DNA of 64,000 nt from Sphingomonas natans (GCF_030546695.1 NZ_JAUOTP010000007.1:62001-126000), one strand, 5' to 3'; positions 53,347 to 62,583 are shown, counted from the first letter of the stretch. Translations and numbers: made by a program. The notes: generated by a model not told the origin, from the letters alone.

Positions 53347-54201
53347 GTGATCGTCCGCATCGGCGGTTTCCTCGCCGGCCTCGCCTTCGTCTCGGCGCTG
53401 CTCGTCGCCTTCCTCATGCCGCGCGATGCCGCGGTCGTGACGGCGGCGCACGAATTCCATCGCGAGCCGAAGGAGATCAGCTACTCCTTCGACAATCCGG
53501 TGTGGGGCAAATATGATCGCCAGCAGCTCCAGCGCGGCTTCCAAGTCTATAAGGAAGTCTGCTCGGCCTGCCATTCGATGAAGCTCGTCGCGTTCCGCGA
53601 TCTGGAGGAGATCGGCTTCACCAAGCCCGAGGTGAAGGCGATCGCCAAGCAGTGGTCGACCGAGGTCCCCACGATCAACGACAAGACCGGCGAGCCGACG
53701 ACGCGCAAGGCGCTGCCGAGCGACTATTTCCCGTCGCCCTTCGCCAACGAGACCGCGGCGCGCGCGGGCAACAACAATGCGCTGCCGCCGGATCTCTCGA
53801 CGATCGCCAAGTCGCGGGAGGGCGGCGCGCATTACATCCATTCGCTCGTGACGGGCTATGCGGATCAGGCGGGCTACAAGAACGAGGAAGGCGAGGAGCT
53901 GCTCAAGAAGTTCCCCGACGCCAAGACGCCTCCGGGGCTGCACTTCAATCCCTATTTCGCGAACCTCAACATCGCGATGCCGCCTCCGCTCGCTGCCGAG
54001 GGTCAGGTCACCTATGCCGACGGCACGAAGGCGACGATCGACCAGATGGGAACCGACGTCGCGGCCTTCCTGATGTGGGCGGCCGAGCCGAAGCTGGAGA
54101 ATCGTCACCGCACGGGTATCGCGGTGTTCCTCTTCCTGCTGATCGCGACGATGCTGGCCTACGGCTCGTACCAGACGATCTGGCGCGACAAGAAGCACTG
54201 A
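53347..54201 (+). CDS. petC: cytochrome c1
   Basis: Membrane-anchored c-type haem subunit of complex III. 284 residues from GTG 53347 after GGGGG. Haem site CSACH (Cys 72, Cys 75, His 76); axial Met in NIAMPPPL; C-terminal anchor GIAVFLFLLIATMLAYGSY. The upstream frame overlaps petB and is not used. Confidence 0.97.
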   Translation: MIVRIGGFLAGLAFVSALLVAFLMPRDAAVVTAAHEFHREPKEISYSFDNPVWGKYDRQQLQRGFQVYKEVCSACHSMKLVAFRDLEEIGFTKPEVKAIAKQWSTEVPTINDKTGEPTTRKALPSDYFPSPFANETAARAGNNNALPPDLSTIAKSREGGAHYIHSLVTGYADQAGYKNEEGEELLKKFPDAKTPPGLHFNPYFANLNIAMPPPLAAEGQVTYADGTKATIDQMGTDVAAFLMWAAEPKLENRHRTGIAVFLFLLIATMLAYGSYQTIWRDKKH

Positions 54202-54231
54202 GACCGGTCGAGAGGCTGGGGTGAGGATCGA

Positions 54232-54264
54232 GGGCTCGGCGGAAACGCCGGGCCCTTTTCTTTT
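54232..54264 (+). terminator. rho-independent terminator of petABC
   Basis: GGGCTCGGCG, loop GAAA, CGCCGGGCCC, then TTTTCTTTT, 30 bases after the petC stop. Confidence 0.9.
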
Positions 54265-54406
54265 GCGCTCTGCAACGTGCAGGCAGGGCGAGGCGCGGCT
54301 CTCGCTGCTGAGCTTTGCAGGCCCGGGGCATCGCCCGCGCCCGACACGCCTGCTCTCACAGAGCGTACCGCTTTTCCCGTAAGCCCTGTCGCTCTAATCG
54401 ACGTCC

Positions 54407-54580
54407 ATGATCTCCGGCGCCGTCGCTTATTCCATCGCCATGCTGGCCTGTTTCACGCTCGTTTGGGGCGGGATCTGGCTGATCGCGAAGCGGCGGGACC
54501 GCAAGCGCGGCATTCTGATGCTCGTCGCAGCGGTCGTGCTGCTGGGCAACGTGCTCGTCTGGGTGATGCCCGTCGGATGA
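54407..54580 (+). CDS. 57-residue membrane protein coupled to the APH gene
   Basis: A short gene with two membrane helices: MISGAVAYSIAMLACFTLVW into GGIWLIAKRRDRKR, then GILMLVAAVVLLGNVLVWVM. Its stop overlaps the APH start (ATGATCC: ATG at 54577, TGA at 54578), so the two are translationally coupled. Function unknown; the pairing suggests an anchoring or accessory role, which is speculation. Confidence 0.6.
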   Translation: MISGAVAYSIAMLACFTLVWGGIWLIAKRRDRKRGILMLVAAVVLLGNVLVWVMPVG

Positions 54581-55383
54581 TCCGCGAAGAGCCCTGTGCG
54601 CCGATCGCGCTGCCACCCGCTCTGGCCGGACCGCTCGCCGGCTATCGCTGGGCACGGGATCTGGTTGGCGAATCGGGCGGCGCGACATTTCGCCTGCATG
54701 CCAAGTCCGGCGCGCCGGATCTGTTCCTGAAGATGGGACAGAGACAGGCGGCAGCGGACGTCACCGATGAGATGGTCCGATTGCGCTGGCTGGCCGGACG
54801 CCTGCCCGTTCCTGCGGTCGTCCATTTCTGGAGCTCGGCTGAAGAAGCCTGGCTCGTGACCACGGCGTTACGCGGCCAGACCGCTTACCAATTGCTGACG
54901 GGCGATCCGGCCGAGAGCAGCGCGATCGTGGATGCGCTGGCCGATTTCATCCGGCACATCCATGCCATCCCGGTCGCCGATTGCCCGTTCATGGCCGACC
55001 ACGGCTTCCGTCTCGCCCGGGCCCGGGAACGGCTCGAGTCCGGACTCGTCCCTCTCGATCATTTCGACGAGGCGCGCGCCGGCTGGAGCGCCGAGCGGGT
55101 TTGGGACGCCGCTATCGGACTGCTGCCGCTGGCATTCGACATGGTCGTCACGCACGGCGATTTCTCGCTCGACAATATCCTGTTCGCGGATGGAGCGGTG
55201 ACGGGCTGCATCGATGTGGGCCGCGTCGGCCTCGCCGATCCCTATCAGGACCTCGCCATCCTCTGGCATTCTCTGGGCGAGTTCGGCAGTGGTCTGCAGG
55301 ACCGCCTGTTCGCAAGCTATGGCATCACCGTGCCCGACCGCGACCGCATCGACTTCCATCTGATGCTCGATGAATTCTTCTGA
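54577..55383 (+). CDS. APH(3')-type aminoglycoside phosphotransferase-like kinase
   Basis: 268 residues, the length of APH(3') enzymes. Lys 52 (LFLKMG) binds ATP, the catalytic HGD is at 193-195 in VVTHGDFSLDN with Asn 200, and Asp 213 in CIDVGRVGLADPYQDLAIL coordinates magnesium; the end DRIDFHLMLDEFF resembles the APH(3')-II C-terminus. It may phosphorylate kanamycin-type drugs or another hydroxyl. It is chromosomal and not on a visible mobile element. Confidence 0.85.
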   Translation: MIREEPCAPIALPPALAGPLAGYRWARDLVGESGGATFRLHAKSGAPDLFLKMGQRQAAADVTDEMVRLRWLAGRLPVPAVVHFWSSAEEAWLVTTALRGQTAYQLLTGDPAESSAIVDALADFIRHIHAIPVADCPFMADHGFRLARARERLESGLVPLDHFDEARAGWSAERVWDAAIGLLPLAFDMVVTHGDFSLDNILFADGAVTGCIDVGRVGLADPYQDLAILWHSLGEFGSGLQDRLFASYGITVPDRDRIDFHLMLDEFF

Positions 55384-55393
55384 AGCGATGCCG

Positions 55394-56242
55394 TCATTCG
55401 AACCCTAGCAGGGCCTTCGCCGTCCCGTAGCGAATTTGCGCCTTCTCCGCCTCGGTCAGCCCCAGCGTCTCGAACGCCGCCAGCGTCTGCGGCAGCGTAT
55501 ATTGCGGATAGTCCGAGCCGAGCAGGATATGGTCGATGCCGACGTTGCGCATCGTCCAGACGAACTCATCCCGGATCGGCGAGCCGGCGACGATCATCAC
55601 CGTCGCCGAAATGTCGAAATAGATATTGTCGGCGAACAACCCTTTGGCGCGCTTGGCCGGCATCAGGATATTCCAGAAGCGGAAGTTCATGCCGCCCATA
55701 TGCGCGAAGATGAACCTGGTCTTCGGGCAGGCGAGCGCGAGATTGAAGAGCTTCTCGCTATCGCCGGGCAGAATGTTCGCATTGTCCATCAGCACGACCA
55801 GGCCGAGCGCGCCCGCCCTCGTGACAAGCGTCTTCACGCGCGGATCGGCCGGATCGAATTCCTGCGTGTGCGGGTGGATCTTGAGCACCCTAACCCCGCG
55901 TGCCGCGACCCGATCCAGCTCGGCGAGCGCGGCGTCGCCATCATAAGGGTGTACGGTCGCGATCGGCAGCAGATCGGGATTGTTCGCGGCGAGAGCGAGG
56001 ATCGAATCATTGCCGCGCCGGATCGAGGCGGGGTCGCCCGCCAGCGCCTGGTTGGGCCCGCCGAACCACATCGCGCCGATTCTGGTGAGCGAGACGCCCG
56101 CCCTGGCGAGATCAGCGCGATAGGCGGCGAGCGAGGCGGCGCCGTCATGGAGATGGACGTGATCGTCGAACAGGGGGGCTTCGGCCGCAGCCGGCGCGAC
56201 CGGCAACAGGAGCAGGGCGGCGACCGCCAGCAGACGCTTCAT
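55394..56242 (-). CDS. exported amidohydrolase (PF04909-like)
   Basis: A 282-residue TIM-barrel metal enzyme with signal peptide MKRLLAVAALLLLPVAPAAA. Metal ligands HVH in FDDHVHLHDG, His in KIHPHTQEF, His in IFAHMGGMN and Asp in LLGSDYPQYT. Substrate not inferable. It is divergent from rph. Confidence 0.8.
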   Translation of the reverse strand: MKRLLAVAALLLLPVAPAAAEAPLFDDHVHLHDGAASLAAYRADLARAGVSLTRIGAMWFGGPNQALAGDPASIRRGNDSILALAANNPDLLPIATVHPYDGDAALAELDRVAARGVRVLKIHPHTQEFDPADPRVKTLVTRAGALGLVVLMDNANILPGDSEKLFNLALACPKTRFIFAHMGGMNFRFWNILMPAKRAKGLFADNIYFDISATVMIVAGSPIRDEFVWTMRNVGIDHILLGSDYPQYTLPQTLAAFETLGLTEAEKAQIRYGTAKALLGFE

Positions 56243-56359
56243 ACATGTCTCCGTTCGAACCGCTGCTGAGTGCCACGGGCATGGCAGCGTCGCATAGCCT
56301 CCCGCTTCCTTCGGCTCTTCCGAAGGGCTAGGGCGACGACGAACATAAAAGGAGCTTCC

Positions 56360-57076
56360 ATGCGCCCCAGCGGCCGCGCCCCCGATCAGATGCGGGCGAT
56401 CACGATCCAGCCAGGCTATACCGTCCATGCCGAGGGCAGCGTCCTCATCGGTTTCGGCGATACCAAGGTGCTCGTCACCGCTTCGGTGGAAGAGCGCGTG
56501 CCGCCGTTCCTGCGCGGCAAGGGCCAGGGCTGGATCACCGCCGAATATGGCATGCTGCCGCGCGCGACGCACACGCGGGGCAATCGCGAGGCGGCCAAGG
56601 GCAAGCAGTCCGGCCGCACGCAGGAGATCCAGCGGCTGATCGGGCGCTCGCTGCGCTCGGTCTGCGACATGGGCCTGCTCGGAGAGCGCCAGATCACGCT
56701 CGATTGCGACGTGATCCAGGCCGATGGCGGCACGCGCACCGCCTCGATCTCGGGCGCGTGGGTCGCGCTGCGGATCGCGGTCGACAAGCTGCTGGCGGCG
56801 GGCATTCTGCTCCAGGATCCGATCCGGGCGCAGGTCGCCGCGGTCTCGTGCGGCATCTACGAAGGCACGCCGGTGCTCGATCTCGATTATATCGAGGATT
56901 CGAACGCGCATGCCGACGGCAATTTCGTGCTCCTGTCCGACGGCAATATCGCCGAGGCGCAGGCCACCGCCGAAGGCGCGACCTATGACGAGGAGGCGTT
57001 GCTCCGCCTGCTGCGCCTGGCGCGCATCGGCTGTGGCGAAATCTTCGCCGCCCAGCGTCAGGCGGTCGGGAAATGA
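56360..57076 (+). CDS. rph: ribonuclease PH
   Basis: Phosphorolytic 3'-5' exonuclease that trims tRNA ends. 238 residues; [20 protein letters not shown] and [17 protein letters not shown] are family blocks; the acidic catalytic [20 protein letters not shown] is complete. SD AAAAGGAG precedes the ATG at 56360. rdgB overlaps by four bases. Confidence 0.97.
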   Translation: MRPSGRAPDQMRAITIQPGYTVHAEGSVLIGFGDTKVLVTASVEERVPPFLRGKGQGWITAEYGMLPRATHTRGNREAAKGKQSGRTQEIQRLIGRSLRSVCDMGLLGERQITLDCDVIQADGGTRTASISGAWVALRIAVDKLLAAGILLQDPIRAQVAAVSCGIYEGTPVLDLDYIEDSNAHADGNFVLLSDGNIAEAQATAEGATYDEEALLRLLRLARIGCGEIFAAQRQAVGK

Positions 57077-57723
57077 GCATCGAGCTGATCGACGACGAGC
57101 CCATGCCCGTGCCGCACCGCAAGCTGCAGCCTGGCAAGCTCGTCATCGCCAGCCACAATGAGGGCAAGGTGCGCGAAATCCGCGCCTTGCTCGCGCCCTA
57201 CGGGATCGAGCCCGTCTCGGCGGCGTCGCTCGGCATTCCCGAGCCGGACGAGACGGGCACGACCTTCTTCGCCAATGCCGAGCTGAAGGCGCGCTTCTCG
57301 GCCGACCTATCAGGGCTGGTCGCGCTCGCCGACGATAGCGGGCTGTGCGTGGATGCGCTCGGCGGCGATCCGGGCGTCTATACCGCCAATTGGGCCGAGA
57401 CGCCCGAGGGCACGCGCGACTGGAACCTCGCGATGCGCAAGGTCGAGGAGGCGCTTGCCGCAAAGGGGCCGGAAGCGGGCCGCGACGCGCATTTCGTCTG
57501 CGTGCTGTCGCTGTGCTGGCCGGACGGGCATGTCGAGAGCTTCGAGGGGCGCGCCGAAGGCACGCTGACCTGGCCGCCGCGCGGCACGATCGGCTTCGGC
57601 TACGATCCGATGTTCGTTCCGCTGGGCCGCGAGCAGAGCTTCGCCGAGCTCGATCCGGCCGAGAAGCAGGCGATCAGCCACCGCGCGGATGCGTTCAAGA
57701 AATTGGTCGCGGCGGTTCTCTGA
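57073..57723 (+). CDS. rdgB: XTP/dITP diphosphatase (non-canonical purine NTP)
   Basis: Cleans the nucleotide pool of dITP and XTP. 216 residues, with [19 protein letters not shown] and [13 protein letters not shown] as signature. ATGA overlap with rph, then 13 bases to the hemW start: one operon. Confidence 0.95.
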   Translation: MSIELIDDEPMPVPHRKLQPGKLVIASHNEGKVREIRALLAPYGIEPVSAASLGIPEPDETGTTFFANAELKARFSADLSGLVALADDSGLCVDALGGDPGVYTANWAETPEGTRDWNLAMRKVEEALAAKGPEAGRDAHFVCVLSLCWPDGHVESFEGRAEGTLTWPPRGTIGFGYDPMFVPLGREQSFAELDPAEKQAISHRADAFKKLVAAVL

Positions 57724-57736
57724 TCGCGCCGATATT

Positions 57737-58957
57737 ATGCCGACGTCCTTAGATACCGTTCGTCCTGAGCCTGTCGAAGGACGTGCTGCGCGTGCGGCCC
57801 GTGCTTCGACTTCGCTCAGCACGAACGGGGTAGGGGAACAGCCATCGTCCGCGCTCGCGCTCTACGTCCACTGGCCGTTCTGCGTCTCGAAATGCCCCTA
57901 TTGCGACTTCAACAGCCATGTCCGCGACGGCGTCGATCAGGATCGCTGGCGCGAGGCCTTGCTCACCGATCTCGCATTCGAGGCGGAGGCCGGGCCGCAG
58001 CGGCGGCTGAGCTCGATCTTCTTCGGCGGCGGGACGCCCTCGCTGATGCCGCCCGCCACGGTCGCCGCGATCCTCGCCGAGGCCGAGCGCCGCTGGGGCT
58101 TCGCGCCGGGCATCGAGATCACGCTGGAAGCGAATCCTTCCTCGGTCGAGGCGGCGCGCTTCGCCGATCTGGCGGCGGCCGGCGTCAACCGCGTCAGCCT
58201 GGGACTGCAGGCGCTCGATGACGAGGTGCTCCGCTTCCTCGGCCGCGCGCATGGCGTGAGCGAAGGTCTCGCGGCGCTCGATGTCGCGCAGGCCTGTTTC
58301 GATCGGGTGAGCTTCGACCTCATCTATGCGCGGCCCGGCCAGAGCGAGGCGGAGTGGGCGGCCGAGCTAGCGCGCGCGCTAAGCTTCGGCACCGGCCATT
58401 TGTCGCTCTACCAGCTGACGATCGAGCCGGGCACGCGCTTCGCGACGCTCGCCGCGCAGGGCAAATTGCCGCCGGTCGATCCCGATCATGGCGCGACCCT
58501 GTTCGAGCTGACGCGCGACATGACCGCAGGTGCGGGGGTGCCCGCCTACGAGGTCTCGAATCACGCGCGGCCCGGCGAGGAGAGCCGGCACAACCTGACC
58601 TATTGGCGCTATGGCGACTATCTCGGCGTCGGCCCCGGCGCGCATGGCCGGCGTGCGGGCGTGGCGACGGTGCGCGCGAAGAAGCCGGAGAATTGGCTCG
58701 CGCGGATCGACGGGCAGGCGAACGGCATCGCCGAGCTGGCGACGCTCGATCCCGCGACGCAGGCGATCGAGGCTTTGTTGATGGGGCTGCGGCTGGAAGA
58801 GGGCGTTTCGCTCGCGCGCTGCGCACCCGCGATCGATGCGGACCGGATGGCGCGGCTGATCGCGCAGGGAATGCTGGTGCGCGAGGGCGACCGGCTGCGG
58901 GTCACCGAGGGGAATATGCTCGTGCTGGATGCGATCTTGCGGGAATTGGCGGCTTAA
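57737..58957 (+). CDS. hemW: radical SAM protein HemW (with repeat-encoded N-terminal extension)
   Basis: Haem-chaperone/radical SAM protein of the HemN-like family; 406 residues. Cluster Cys 49, 53 and 56 (CVSKCPYC) after ALALYVHWPFC. No ATG, GTG or TTG in frame lies between 57737 and this motif, so the product must begin at MPTSLDTVRPEPVEG and read in frame through a family A palindrome (residues about 7-31). The normal family start is near residue 39. Either the extension is tolerated or an unusual start is used. Confidence 0.85.
   Translation: MPTSLDTVRPEPVEGRAARAARASTSLSTNGVGEQPSSALALYVHWPFCVSKCPYCDFNSHVRDGVDQDRWREALLTDLAFEAEAGPQRRLSSIFFGGGTPSLMPPATVAAILAEAERRWGFAPGIEITLEANPSSVEAARFADLAAAGVNRVSLGLQALDDEVLRFLGRAHGVSEGLAALDVAQACFDRVSFDLIYARPGQSEAEWAAELARALSFGTGHLSLYQLTIEPGTRFATLAAQGKLPPVDPDHGATLFELTRDMTAGAGVPAYEVSNHARPGEESRHNLTYWRYGDYLGVGPGAHGRRAGVATVRAKKPENWLARIDGQANGIAELATLDPATQAIEALLMGLRLEEGVSLARCAPAIDADRMARLIAQGMLVREGDRLRVTEGNMLVLDAILRELAA
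57756..57830. repeat. family A palindromic repeat, translated in hemW
   Basis: CCGTTCGTCCTGAGCCTGTC at the left and GCTCAGCACGAACGGGG at the right with GTCGAAGGACG / GCTTCGAC inside. Its full length is free of stops in the hemW frame. Confidence 0.85.
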
Positions 58958-58978
58958 GCGCACCCGTTAACCCCTCTC

Positions 58979-59093
58979 CCGTTCGTTTCGAGCGGAGATC
59001 GAGCGAAGTCGAGATCGCAGTCGAGAAGTCTCGCGTGGGAGTTCTCGACGGACGCTTCTCGACTACGCTCGAAGCTGCTCGAACCGAACGGGG
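58979..59093. repeat. family B palindromic repeat (hemW-LpoA spacer)
   Basis: CCGTTCGTTTCGAGCGGAGA at the left, CTCGAAGCTGCTCGAACCGA at the right. It fills the space between convergent hemW and the LpoA-like gene. Confidence 0.8.
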
Positions 59094-59098
59094 TGAGT

Positions 59099-60292
59099 TC
59101 AGAAGCCCGTGGGGGGGGGCGAGACGACGCTGCGGCCGCCCGCGCCCAATTGGTGGACGGCGAGCGATCGTTCGGCGATGCGGCTGCGATTGAAGCGGAA
59201 CGCGCCGTCGACGCCGGCAAAGCCGCCCGCGTCGCCGAGCCGGTCGCTCGGGAAGGGGGCGTCGGCCTTCCAGTCGCGCGCGATGCGGACGGCGAGCAGC
59301 ACCGCATCATAACCTAGACTGGCGAGGCGATAGGGCGTCTTGCCGTAACGCGCGCGATAGCGGGTCGAAAGCTGGCCGAACATCGCATCGTCGACGCTGG
59401 CGAACCAGGCGCCGTTCAGCGAGGCGACCGAGGACAGGCCCGGCTCGGCATTCCACAATTCGGTGCCGAGCACCTGCGCGGTCACCGCCTTCTTGCGCAA
59501 AAGCGGCACGGCGACGACGGTCACCCGGCCGCTGTCGGCGATCAGCACGGCATCGAACTTCTGCTTGGAAAGCGCGGTCACCGCCGCCGTGATCGCGGCG
59601 GGCGAGCGATCATAGGTCTGCATCGCGACGACGCTGCCGCCCGCCGATTCGGCGACGCGGATCAGCGTGCCCGACGCGGTGCGGCCATAAGCGCCCTGCG
59701 GCACGAGCCCCGCGAACCGCGTCAGTCCCTTCGAGCGCGCGAAGCGGACGACGCGCTCGATCGACTGCGCCGGCTGGAAGCCGAGCAGCCAGACATTGTC
59801 GGCCGACGCGCTCGTATCGTTGGAGAAGGACACGACCGGCACGCCGCGCGCGGCGGCCAGCCCGGCAACCGCGCGGACATCGTCGCCGAGCAACGGCCCG
59901 AGAATCAGAGCATTGCCCTCGGCCAGCGCCTTCGTCGCGGCGACGGCAGCGCCGGGGCCGGTGTCGTAGGTCGTGACCCGCAGCGAGCGATCCTTGGTGT
60001 CGGCCAGAGCGAGCACGGCCGCGTTGGCGATCGACTGGCCGACGCCGGCATTGGGCCCGGTGATCGGCACAAGCAGAGCGACGCGGTGCCGATCCGTATC
60101 CTCGGGCAGGCCCTGCTGGGGTTTCGGCGCGGTGGCGGTCGGCGGTGCCTTGATCGGCGCGGGCGCGGACGTGCGCGGGCCGCCGGCGCAGGCCGAGAGC
60201 CACATCGCGACGAGCAGCGCGACGATCGTAAGCAGGATCTTGCGCGCGCCGATTTGCCCCGGCTGCCCGGGGTCTGCCATGGTTGCATTCAT
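59099..60292 (-). CDS. penicillin-binding protein activator (LpoA-like lipoprotein)
   Basis: Periplasmic-binding-fold protein that is likely an outer-membrane lipoprotein: ILLTIVALLVAMWLSACAGG contains the lipobox Cys. Two halves of a type I binding fold follow (HRVALLVPITGPNAGVGQSI and QVLGTELWNAEPG). Homologous to the C-terminal half of LpoA, which stimulates PBP1A in E. coli; activity here is inferred. Start ATG 60292 or 60280. Its start codon overlaps that of divergent rsmI (CATG), the same gene pair as in E. coli. Confidence 0.85.
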   Translation of the reverse strand: MNATMADPGQPGQIGARKILLTIVALLVAMWLSACAGGPRTSAPAPIKAPPTATAPKPQQGLPEDTDRHRVALLVPITGPNAGVGQSIANAAVLALADTKDRSLRVTTYDTGPGAAVAATKALAEGNALILGPLLGDDVRAVAGLAAARGVPVVSFSNDTSASADNVWLLGFQPAQSIERVVRFARSKGLTRFAGLVPQGAYGRTASGTLIRVAESAGGSVVAMQTYDRSPAAITAAVTALSKQKFDAVLIADSGRVTVVAVPLLRKKAVTAQVLGTELWNAEPGLSSVASLNGAWFASVDDAMFGQLSTRYRARYGKTPYRLASLGYDAVLLAVRIARDWKADAPFPSDRLGDAGGFAGVDGAFRFNRSRIAERSLAVHQLGAGGRSVVSPPPTGF

Positions 60293-61142
60293 GCTGTCAG
60301 CTGATCCCGAACCTCTCAAGCCCGGCCTCTACATCGTTGCGACACCCATCGGCAACTTGAAGGATTTGTCGCCACGCGCCGCCGATGTGCTGTCCCGCGC
60401 CGATGCGATCGCGGTGGAGGACAGCCGGGTGACCGGCGGGCTGCTCCACCATATCGGCGTCAAGCGGCCGATGATCCCCTATCACGATCATTCGACCGAG
60501 CGGGTGCGCGACGATCTGGTCGCGCGGATGGGATCCCAGGCGATCGCGCTCGTCTCCGACGCGGGCACGCCGCTCATCTCCGATCCGGGCTTCAAGCTGG
60601 TCCGCGCCGCGCGCGCCGCGGGCCATGCGGTGACGACCTTGCCTGGCCCCTGCGCGGCGGTCGCGGCGCTGACCTTGGCGGGACTGCCGACCGATCGCTT
60701 CCTGTTCGCGGGCTTCCTGCCTTCCAAGGCCAAAGCGCGCGACGAGGCGATCGACGAGGTCGCCACGATCCGCGCGACCTTGCTTTTCTACGAATCGGGG
60801 CCGCGGCTCGGCGCCGCGCTCGCGGCATTGGCGGCGCGGCTGGGCGATCGCGAGGCGGCGGTCGCGCGCGAGATCAGCAAGATGTTCGAGGAATGCGTGA
60901 CCGGCACGCTCGGCGAACTGGCCGCACGCTATGCCGAGGCGACGCCCAAGGGCGAGATCGTCATCGTCGTCGCGCCGCCGGGCGAGGCGCCGCCCGCGAC
61001 CGAGGCGGATGCGGATGTGCTGCTGGCCGCGGCGTTGCAGCGGCTGTCGGTCGGCAAGGCGGCGTCCGAAGTCGCCGATGCGACCGGCCTGCCGCGCCGC
61101 GATCTCTATGCGCGCGCGCTCGCGATCAAGGGCGAGGGGTGA
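60291..61142 (+). CDS. rsmI: 16S rRNA (cytidine-2'-O) methyltransferase RsmI
   Basis: Methylates C1402 of 16S rRNA. 283 residues: LKPGLYIVATPIGNLKDLSP, ALVSDAGTPLISDPGF and TLPGPCAAVAALTLAGLP are SAM-binding blocks of the tetrapyrrole-methylase fold. Start at ATG 60291 (or 60279, in frame). Followed by yraN via a GTGA overlap. Confidence 0.95.
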   Translation: MLSADPEPLKPGLYIVATPIGNLKDLSPRAADVLSRADAIAVEDSRVTGGLLHHIGVKRPMIPYHDHSTERVRDDLVARMGSQAIALVSDAGTPLISDPGFKLVRAARAAGHAVTTLPGPCAAVAALTLAGLPTDRFLFAGFLPSKAKARDEAIDEVATIRATLLFYESGPRLGAALAALAARLGDREAAVAREISKMFEECVTGTLGELAARYAEATPKGEIVIVVAPPGEAPPATEADADVLLAAALQRLSVGKAASEVADATGLPRRDLYARALAIKGEG

Positions 61143-61492
61143 GGGACCGCGCACGGTCCGAGCGGAGCGGCCGGATCGCGGAGACGGCCGCGGCGTGGTG
61201 GCTGCGGCTGAAGGGCTGGCGGATCCTCGCGCGGCGGGTGCGCACGCCGGTCGGCGAGGTGGATCTCGTCGCCGCGCGCGGCGGGCTCGTCGCCTTCGTC
61301 GAGGTCAAGCGCCGCGCGACCGCGGCCGAACTGGATTTCGCGATCGACGAACGGCGGCTCGCGCGCGTCGCCGCGGCGGCGGGCTATCTCCAGTCGCGCT
61401 TCGCCGGCGAGGGCCAGGATATCCGCATCGACGTGATCCTGATCGCGCCAGGCCGGGCGCTGCGCCATATCGAAAATGCGTGGATCGGGTGA
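61139..61492 (+). CDS. yraN: YraN family (UPF0102) endonuclease-like protein
   Basis: A 117-residue PD-(D/E)XK-fold protein: WWLRLKGWRILARRVRTPVG, then EVDLVAARGGLVAFVEVKRR (Asp, Glu-x-Lys core). No proven role; it is nearly always next to rsmI. The start is a GTG overlapping the rsmI stop. Confidence 0.9.
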   Translation: MRDRARSERSGRIAETAAAWWLRLKGWRILARRVRTPVGEVDLVAARGGLVAFVEVKRRATAAELDFAIDERRLARVAAAAGYLQSRFAGEGQDIRIDVILIAPGRALRHIENAWIG

Positions 61493-61530
61493 ATCTTCTC
61501 GCCGAACGCAAAGGCGAGCTTCCTTGTTAC

Positions 61531-61600
61531 CCGTTCGACCTGAGCGTAGTCGAAGCACGTGCCTGGTAGCCCGTCCTTCGACTTCGCTCAGGACGAACGG
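61531..61600. repeat. family A palindromic repeat (yraN-gshB spacer)
   Basis: CCGTTCGACCTGAGCGTAGT at the left and TTCGCTCAGGACGAACGG at the right, with CGAAGCACG / CGTCCTTCG inside. It fills most of the yraN-gshB gap, 14 bases before the gshB start. Confidence 0.8.
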
Positions 61601-61614
61601 AGGATTGATTTCGC

Positions 61615-62565
61615 ATGTCCCTGACCGTCGCCGTCCAGATGGACCCGCTGGAATCGATCAATATTGCGGGTGATTCGACCTTTGCGATCATGCTTGGCGC
61701 GCAGGCGCGCGGGCATAAGCTGTGGCATTATGCGGCGGGCGAGCTCTCCTATCGCGAGGGGCGGCTGACCGCGCCGGCCAAGGCGATCACGGTCCAGCGC
61801 GTCGCGGGCGATCATTTCGCGGTGATCGAGGAGAAAATGCTCGATCTCGGCGAGGACGTCGACGTGGTCCTGATGCGGCAGGATCCGCCCTTCGATCTGG
61901 CCTACATTACCGCGACGCACCTGCTGGAGCGGATCCAGCACCAGACGCTCGTGGTCAACGATCCCGCCGCGGTGCGCAACGCGCCCGAGAAACTGTTCGT
62001 GCTGGATTATGCCCAGTTCATGCCGCCGACGCTGATCACGCGCGGGCTGGAGGAGGCGCGCGCCTTCCATGCCGAGCATAAGGAAGTCGTGATCAAGCCG
62101 CTCTACGGCAATGCCGGATCAGCCGTGTTCTTCGTCAGCAAGGGCGACGCCAATCTCGCCGCGCTGACCGAATTGTTCGGGCAGGTGTGGCGCGAGCCGT
62201 TCATGGTCCAGGCCTTCCTTCCCGACGTCTCGAAGGGCGACAAGAGGATCATCCTGATCGACGGCAAGCCGGCTGGCGCTGTCAATCGCCTGCCCAAGCC
62301 GGGCGAGATCCGCTCGAACCTCGCGGTCGGCGGCACGGGCGCGCAAAGCGAGCTGACGGAGCGCGAGCTGGAGATCTGCGAGGCGCTCGGGCCGGAACTG
62401 GCGAAGCGCGGGCTGCTGTTCGTCGGCATCGACGTGATCGCGGGCCATCTCACCGAGATCAACGTGACCTCGCCGACCGGGATCGTCGCAATCGACCGCT
62501 TCAACGGCACGGATACGCCAGCGCTGATCTGGGATGCGATCGAGGCGCGATTGGCGCGCCGCTGA
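61615..62565 (+). CDS. gshB: glutathione synthetase
   Basis: ATP-grasp ligase joining gamma-glutamylcysteine and glycine. 316 residues; VVLMRQDPPFDLAYITATH, EVVIKPLYGNAGSAVF and GIDVIAGHLTEINVTSPTG are the family blocks. Cytoplasmic. Fourth gene of the rsmI cluster, with a repeat between it and yraN. Confidence 0.96.
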   Translation: MSLTVAVQMDPLESINIAGDSTFAIMLGAQARGHKLWHYAAGELSYREGRLTAPAKAITVQRVAGDHFAVIEEKMLDLGEDVDVVLMRQDPPFDLAYITATHLLERIQHQTLVVNDPAAVRNAPEKLFVLDYAQFMPPTLITRGLEEARAFHAEHKEVVIKPLYGNAGSAVFFVSKGDANLAALTELFGQVWREPFMVQAFLPDVSKGDKRIILIDGKPAGAVNRLPKPGEIRSNLAVGGTGAQSELTERELEICEALGPELAKRGLLFVGIDVIAGHLTEINVTSPTGIVAIDRFNGTDTPALIWDAIEARLARR

Positions 62566-62583
62566 GCCGCCCGGGACCCGCGC

